Source: Spirochaetaceae bacterium
GTDB taxonomy: Bacteria > Spirochaetota > Spirochaetia > Treponematales > Breznakiellaceae
Direction: 5' to 3'
Assembly (NCBI GenBank): GCA_031257075.1
Contig: JAIRPM010000113.1
Location: 1-7,911 of the forward strand
Length of the DNA: 7,911 nucleotides
The translations under genes and the position numbers were made by a program. Of the stretch, positions 6,116-7,911 are shown one piece after another (position 1 is the first letter of the stretch; each line of letters starts with the position of its first letter). The notes under the pieces are model-generated. The model was not told where the DNA came from and did not search any database. It worked only from the letters and a program-made list of their open reading frames with translations.

Positions 6116-6684
6116 GTTTTGAAGTTGAATTAAAAGCATGGGTTGATGATGTTCCCCGCACAGAAGAAAAATTGAATATGCTTGCCGATTATGCCTTTGC
6201 GTACAGCAAAAAAGATACGTATTTTTTTATGAATAAAGAAGGCGCTTTCCCTTCGGGAGTGCGGCTGCGCGATGAAGCGCATGTTTTGCCGGACGGCGCT
6301 CGTGAAGAGAAAATTCTGGTAACGTATAAAACAAAAGAATTGCGCGGCGAGATTGAAGTAAACGAAGAGCATGAATTTTGCGTAACCGGCAATGGAAGCG
6401 CGTTTGCCGGTTTTCTTGAACGCGCCGGATTTACGCCCGGTTTTTGTAAAACGAAAGAGGGGAAATGCTGGGCATACCGGAGCGGTTTTTTCCCGGTGAA
6501 TGTTGAACTTTCGCGCGTGGAAGGGCTGGGGTATTTTTTGGAATTGGAGATTATTCTTGAAAGCGAAGACGGGCAAACGGTCGAAAACGCCGGTGCCGCC
6601 CTTCGCGCGCTGCTGGAAAAAACCGGCATAAGCGCGCGGCGTATCGAAAGCCGCTACTATTCTGAAATGCTTGGGCAGCGCTGA
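6112..6684 (+). CDS. cyaB: CYTH-domain protein, class IV adenylate cyclase-like
   Basis: This 190-residue protein fits the CYTH triphosphate tunnel fold. It opens with the ExExK signature (E4, E6, K8 in FEVELKAW). It has RLR (R51, R53), VTYKTKELRGEIEV (K73, E80, E82), YRSGF (R123), VEGLGYFLELE (E144, E146) and an ESRYYSEML end. The VEGLG-x-FLELE stretch is closest to CyaB class IV adenylate cyclases, but the same fold includes thiamine triphosphatases and inorganic triphosphatases, so cAMP synthesis is not certain. The family's usual Asp just before V-E-G-L-G (LDxVEGLG) is Ser134 here. ATG 6112 overlaps the fapA stop as ATGA, with AAAGGGA (6101-6107) as ribosome binding site. An upstream in-frame ATG (6085) is inside fapA and has no such site. 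This is the last gene before the terminator. Confidence 0.83.
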   Translation: MSFEVELKAWVDDVPRTEEKLNMLADYAFAYSKKDTYFFMNKEGAFPSGVRLRDEAHVLPDGAREEKILVTYKTKELRGEIEVNEEHEFCVTGNGSAFAGFLERAGFTPGFCKTKEGKCWAYRSGFFPVNVELSRVEGLGYFLELEIILESEDGQTVENAGAALRALLEKTGISARRIESRYYSEMLGQR

Positions 6685-6696
6685 TACCCCCATAAA

Positions 6697-6734
6697 AAAA
6701 GCCCGCGGCGGGGAAACCTTTGCTGCGGGCTTTT
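6697..6734. terminator. Bidirectional intrinsic terminator
   Basis: AAAAGCCCGCGGC (6697-6709) pairs with GCTGCGGGCTTTT (6722-6734) through 13 positions with one G-T wobble, leaving a 12-base loop. Read on the + strand it ends the cyaB unit with TTTT. Read on the - strand, the A run at 6694-6700 becomes a seven-base T run, ending the convergent tail-fibre-like gene. This is a textbook shared terminator between converging genes. Confidence 0.88.
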
Positions 6735-6742
6735 GGCCAACA

Positions 6743-6767
6743 CCGGTTAAACCAAACAGGTAACCGG
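6743..6767. repeat. Short inverted repeat downstream of the - strand gene
   Basis: CCGGTTA (6743-6749) is the reverse complement of TAACCGG (6761-6767), with an 11-base loop. It lies between the - strand gene stop (6779) and the main terminator. It could be a secondary 3' hairpin stabilising that transcript, or chance. Confidence 0.35.
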
Positions 6768-6778
6768 CGCCGGGGCTG

Positions 6779-7911
6779 CTATTCTACAAGCGGGATAGCG
6801 ACGTTCCCGGAGCGTTTGTATTGCGAACCGCCGCCGCTGATGTTTGCGCTTCCGGCCGAGTAGGTATGCCACGAAACGTTGTTCGATGTCCAATCGTTGG
6901 TATCATCGTGGGCTATTAAAATACCGCTTTGGGCAAAGGTGTATCCTGCGGGAAGCGTAACAAGGCCGCTCGCGCTGAAATTTACACCGTTGTCTTTCAC
7001 GTAAGAAATATACACGACGTTTGCTCTAACAATGGCGGATTTATAGGAACAGGTTGTGTGCCATGTACATCTGTCCGTTATATCCTCGCCCTTTGTTATT
7101 ATGTACGCGCCCGACTCGGGTTCCACGTAGTAGGTAATGTTGAAACTCCCGGCGTTGGTAAAGGAAGTAACTGTAGAACCGTACTGATAAAACGTCATAA
7201 TGCCGTCAGATTTAGCAACACGCACCACTCTGCCTTCCGGGGCATTGCCGGAGGTATAAACGGTAAACGTGCCGTTTCCGAGTGGGGAGATAGGCCTGTA
7301 TTTGGCGGGGATAACCATTCCGTTTACGGGGCCTGCCGCTACTTCGCCCTGAATGTACACAGCCCCGGTTGTGGGACTGTATAGAGCCGTGAGCGTTACA
7401 TTAGAGGGCTTCCCCGTTATCTGCGAACTGAAATCCACCGGCGGCGCGGTAACAAGGTGAGCGGCCGTTACGTTGTTCGTGATGTAGGTTAGGGTGGAAA
7501 TATCGCCTGTTATGAAATTCTGTTTAGGACCGTTCTGGTCGCCCGTGACGAAAAGAACACCGGCAGGTGTTAGTTTTATCCAGATAGAAACAAATACATC
7601 GGGTCCATCCGTCCACTGGCCGTACGGCCCTGACGCTTCGATCAGAGGCCTCCAGCCTTCGGGTAATGTCGTAATGGTGGAGCTGCCGCCTGTAGGCATG
7701 GTGCCGCTGCTGCTACGCGCAACTCTTAGTTGAACGACATTGCCGGTTTTAACGCCGGTTACAGTCCAGTTAGTATTTGAGAAAAGAGTCTGGCTTTCCA
7801 CCGGCAAACTGAGCGCTCCGGTAACGGTTTTATTGAAGTAGACGTAGTTCCCCGGCTTGGTAGTTGTCCACGCCACGGCGGTTGTGCCGGTGGTTACGGT
7901 TAGCGGCGCGC
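6779..7911 (-). CDS. Beta-rich repeat protein with phage tail-fibre/receptor-binding-like modules, 5' end missing
   Basis: The - strand frame stops with TAG at 6781-6779 and stays open to the right edge, giving 376 visible residues. A GTG at 7876 could be read as a start, but codons before it continue as A-P-L-T-V-T-T-G-T-T-A in the same style, so the gene almost certainly begins outside the window. The protein is rich in Thr, Ser, Gly, Val and Tyr, with no membrane segment in view. Three tandem modules are visible, each with an NVVxL-like strand followed 23-31 residues later by LPEGWRP, IPAKYRP or LPAGYTF. These motifs are 118 and 119 residues apart. Such GNV...LPxGYRP modules are common in phage tail fibres and baseplate receptor-binding proteins. 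Module 3 has two close cysteines (DRCTWHTTC). Alternatives are a cell-surface adhesin or a tailocin fibre. It ends at the shared terminator. Confidence 0.72.
   Translation of the reverse strand, partial: APLTVTTGTTAVAWTTTKPGNYVYFNKTVTGALSLPVESQTLFSNTNWTVTGVKTGNVVQLRVARSSSGTMPTGGSSTITTLPEGWRPLIEASGPYGQWTDGPDVFVSIWIKLTPAGVLFVTGDQNGPKQNFITGDISTLTYITNNVTAAHLVTAPPVDFSSQITGKPSNVTLTALYSPTTGAVYIQGEVAAGPVNGMVIPAKYRPISPLGNGTFTVYTSGNAPEGRVVRVAKSDGIMTFYQYGSTVTSFTNAGSFNITYYVEPESGAYIITKGEDITDRCTWHTTCSYKSAIVRANVVYISYVKDNGVNFSASGLVTLPAGYTFAQSGILIAHDDTNDWTSNNVSWHTYSAGSANISGGGSQYKRSGNVAIPLVE

Noticed and set aside
6130..6693. Antisense open frame of 187 codons opposite cyaB
   Set aside because: It is a shadow of the CYTH gene, with no family match and no promoter or ribosome binding site. 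Its length comes from few stop codons on that strand.
6929..7384. Plus-strand open frame of 151 codons inside the tail-fibre-like gene
   Set aside because: It opposes a longer frame with clear repeated motifs, and its translation shows no domain or regular composition.
7874..7876. GTG as the real start of the - strand gene
   Set aside because: The frame continues open to the window edge with the same Thr-rich composition, so the gene is partial.
1..7911. CRISPR array, tRNA or rRNA genes
   Set aside because: No regularly spaced direct repeats were seen, and no tRNA-like or rRNA-like segment was recognised by eye.

Overview
The window looks like chromosomal DNA of a bacterium. A spirochaete, probably Treponema-like, is the best guess. 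The main clue is the RpoA N-terminus (KGFKRPK, then a YGKF...PFEPGFGTTIGNTLRRVLLSSIQGYA-type block), which resembles treponemal alpha subunits as I remember them. The DUF342/FapA protein and the TRAP transporter fit but are not diagnostic. This assignment is recall plus inference; no database was searched.

Layout. (1) Bases 1-2023 are the 3' end of the alpha ribosomal operon on the + strand: the tail of rpsD, a strong hairpin/terminator, rpoA, rplQ, and a small CxxC...CxxC protein. The last three are linked by short overlaps. (2) Bases 2024-2246 are non-coding. They hold a perfect 12-bp-stem inverted repeat, a probable promoter with two operator-like palindromes, and a leader hairpin whose arms match those of a hairpin in front of rpoA. 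(3) Bases 2247-6684 carry five tightly packed + strand genes: TRAP small permease (DctQ), TRAP large permease (DctM), an unrecognised exported protein, a FapA/DUF342 protein, and a CYTH-domain (class IV adenylate cyclase-like) protein. The last three junctions overlap (4, 32 or 17, and 4 nt), so they are probably one translationally coupled operon. No TRAP solute-binding protein (DctP) is present. (4) Bases 6697-6734 are a bidirectional terminator between convergent units. (5) Bases 6779-7911 on the - strand are the C-terminal part of a large beta-rich protein with three tandem modules of about 118 residues, each with an LPxGYRP-like motif as in phage tail-fibre or receptor-binding proteins. 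It is open at the window edge.

Working together. The first block is core translation and transcription machinery. The second block links solute uptake (TRAP) to a FapA-type protein and a possible cyclic nucleotide or polyphosphate-processing enzyme; the functional tie is inferred only from gene packing. The - strand gene is a separate unit that may mark a phage-derived or surface-adhesin locus starting beyond the right edge.
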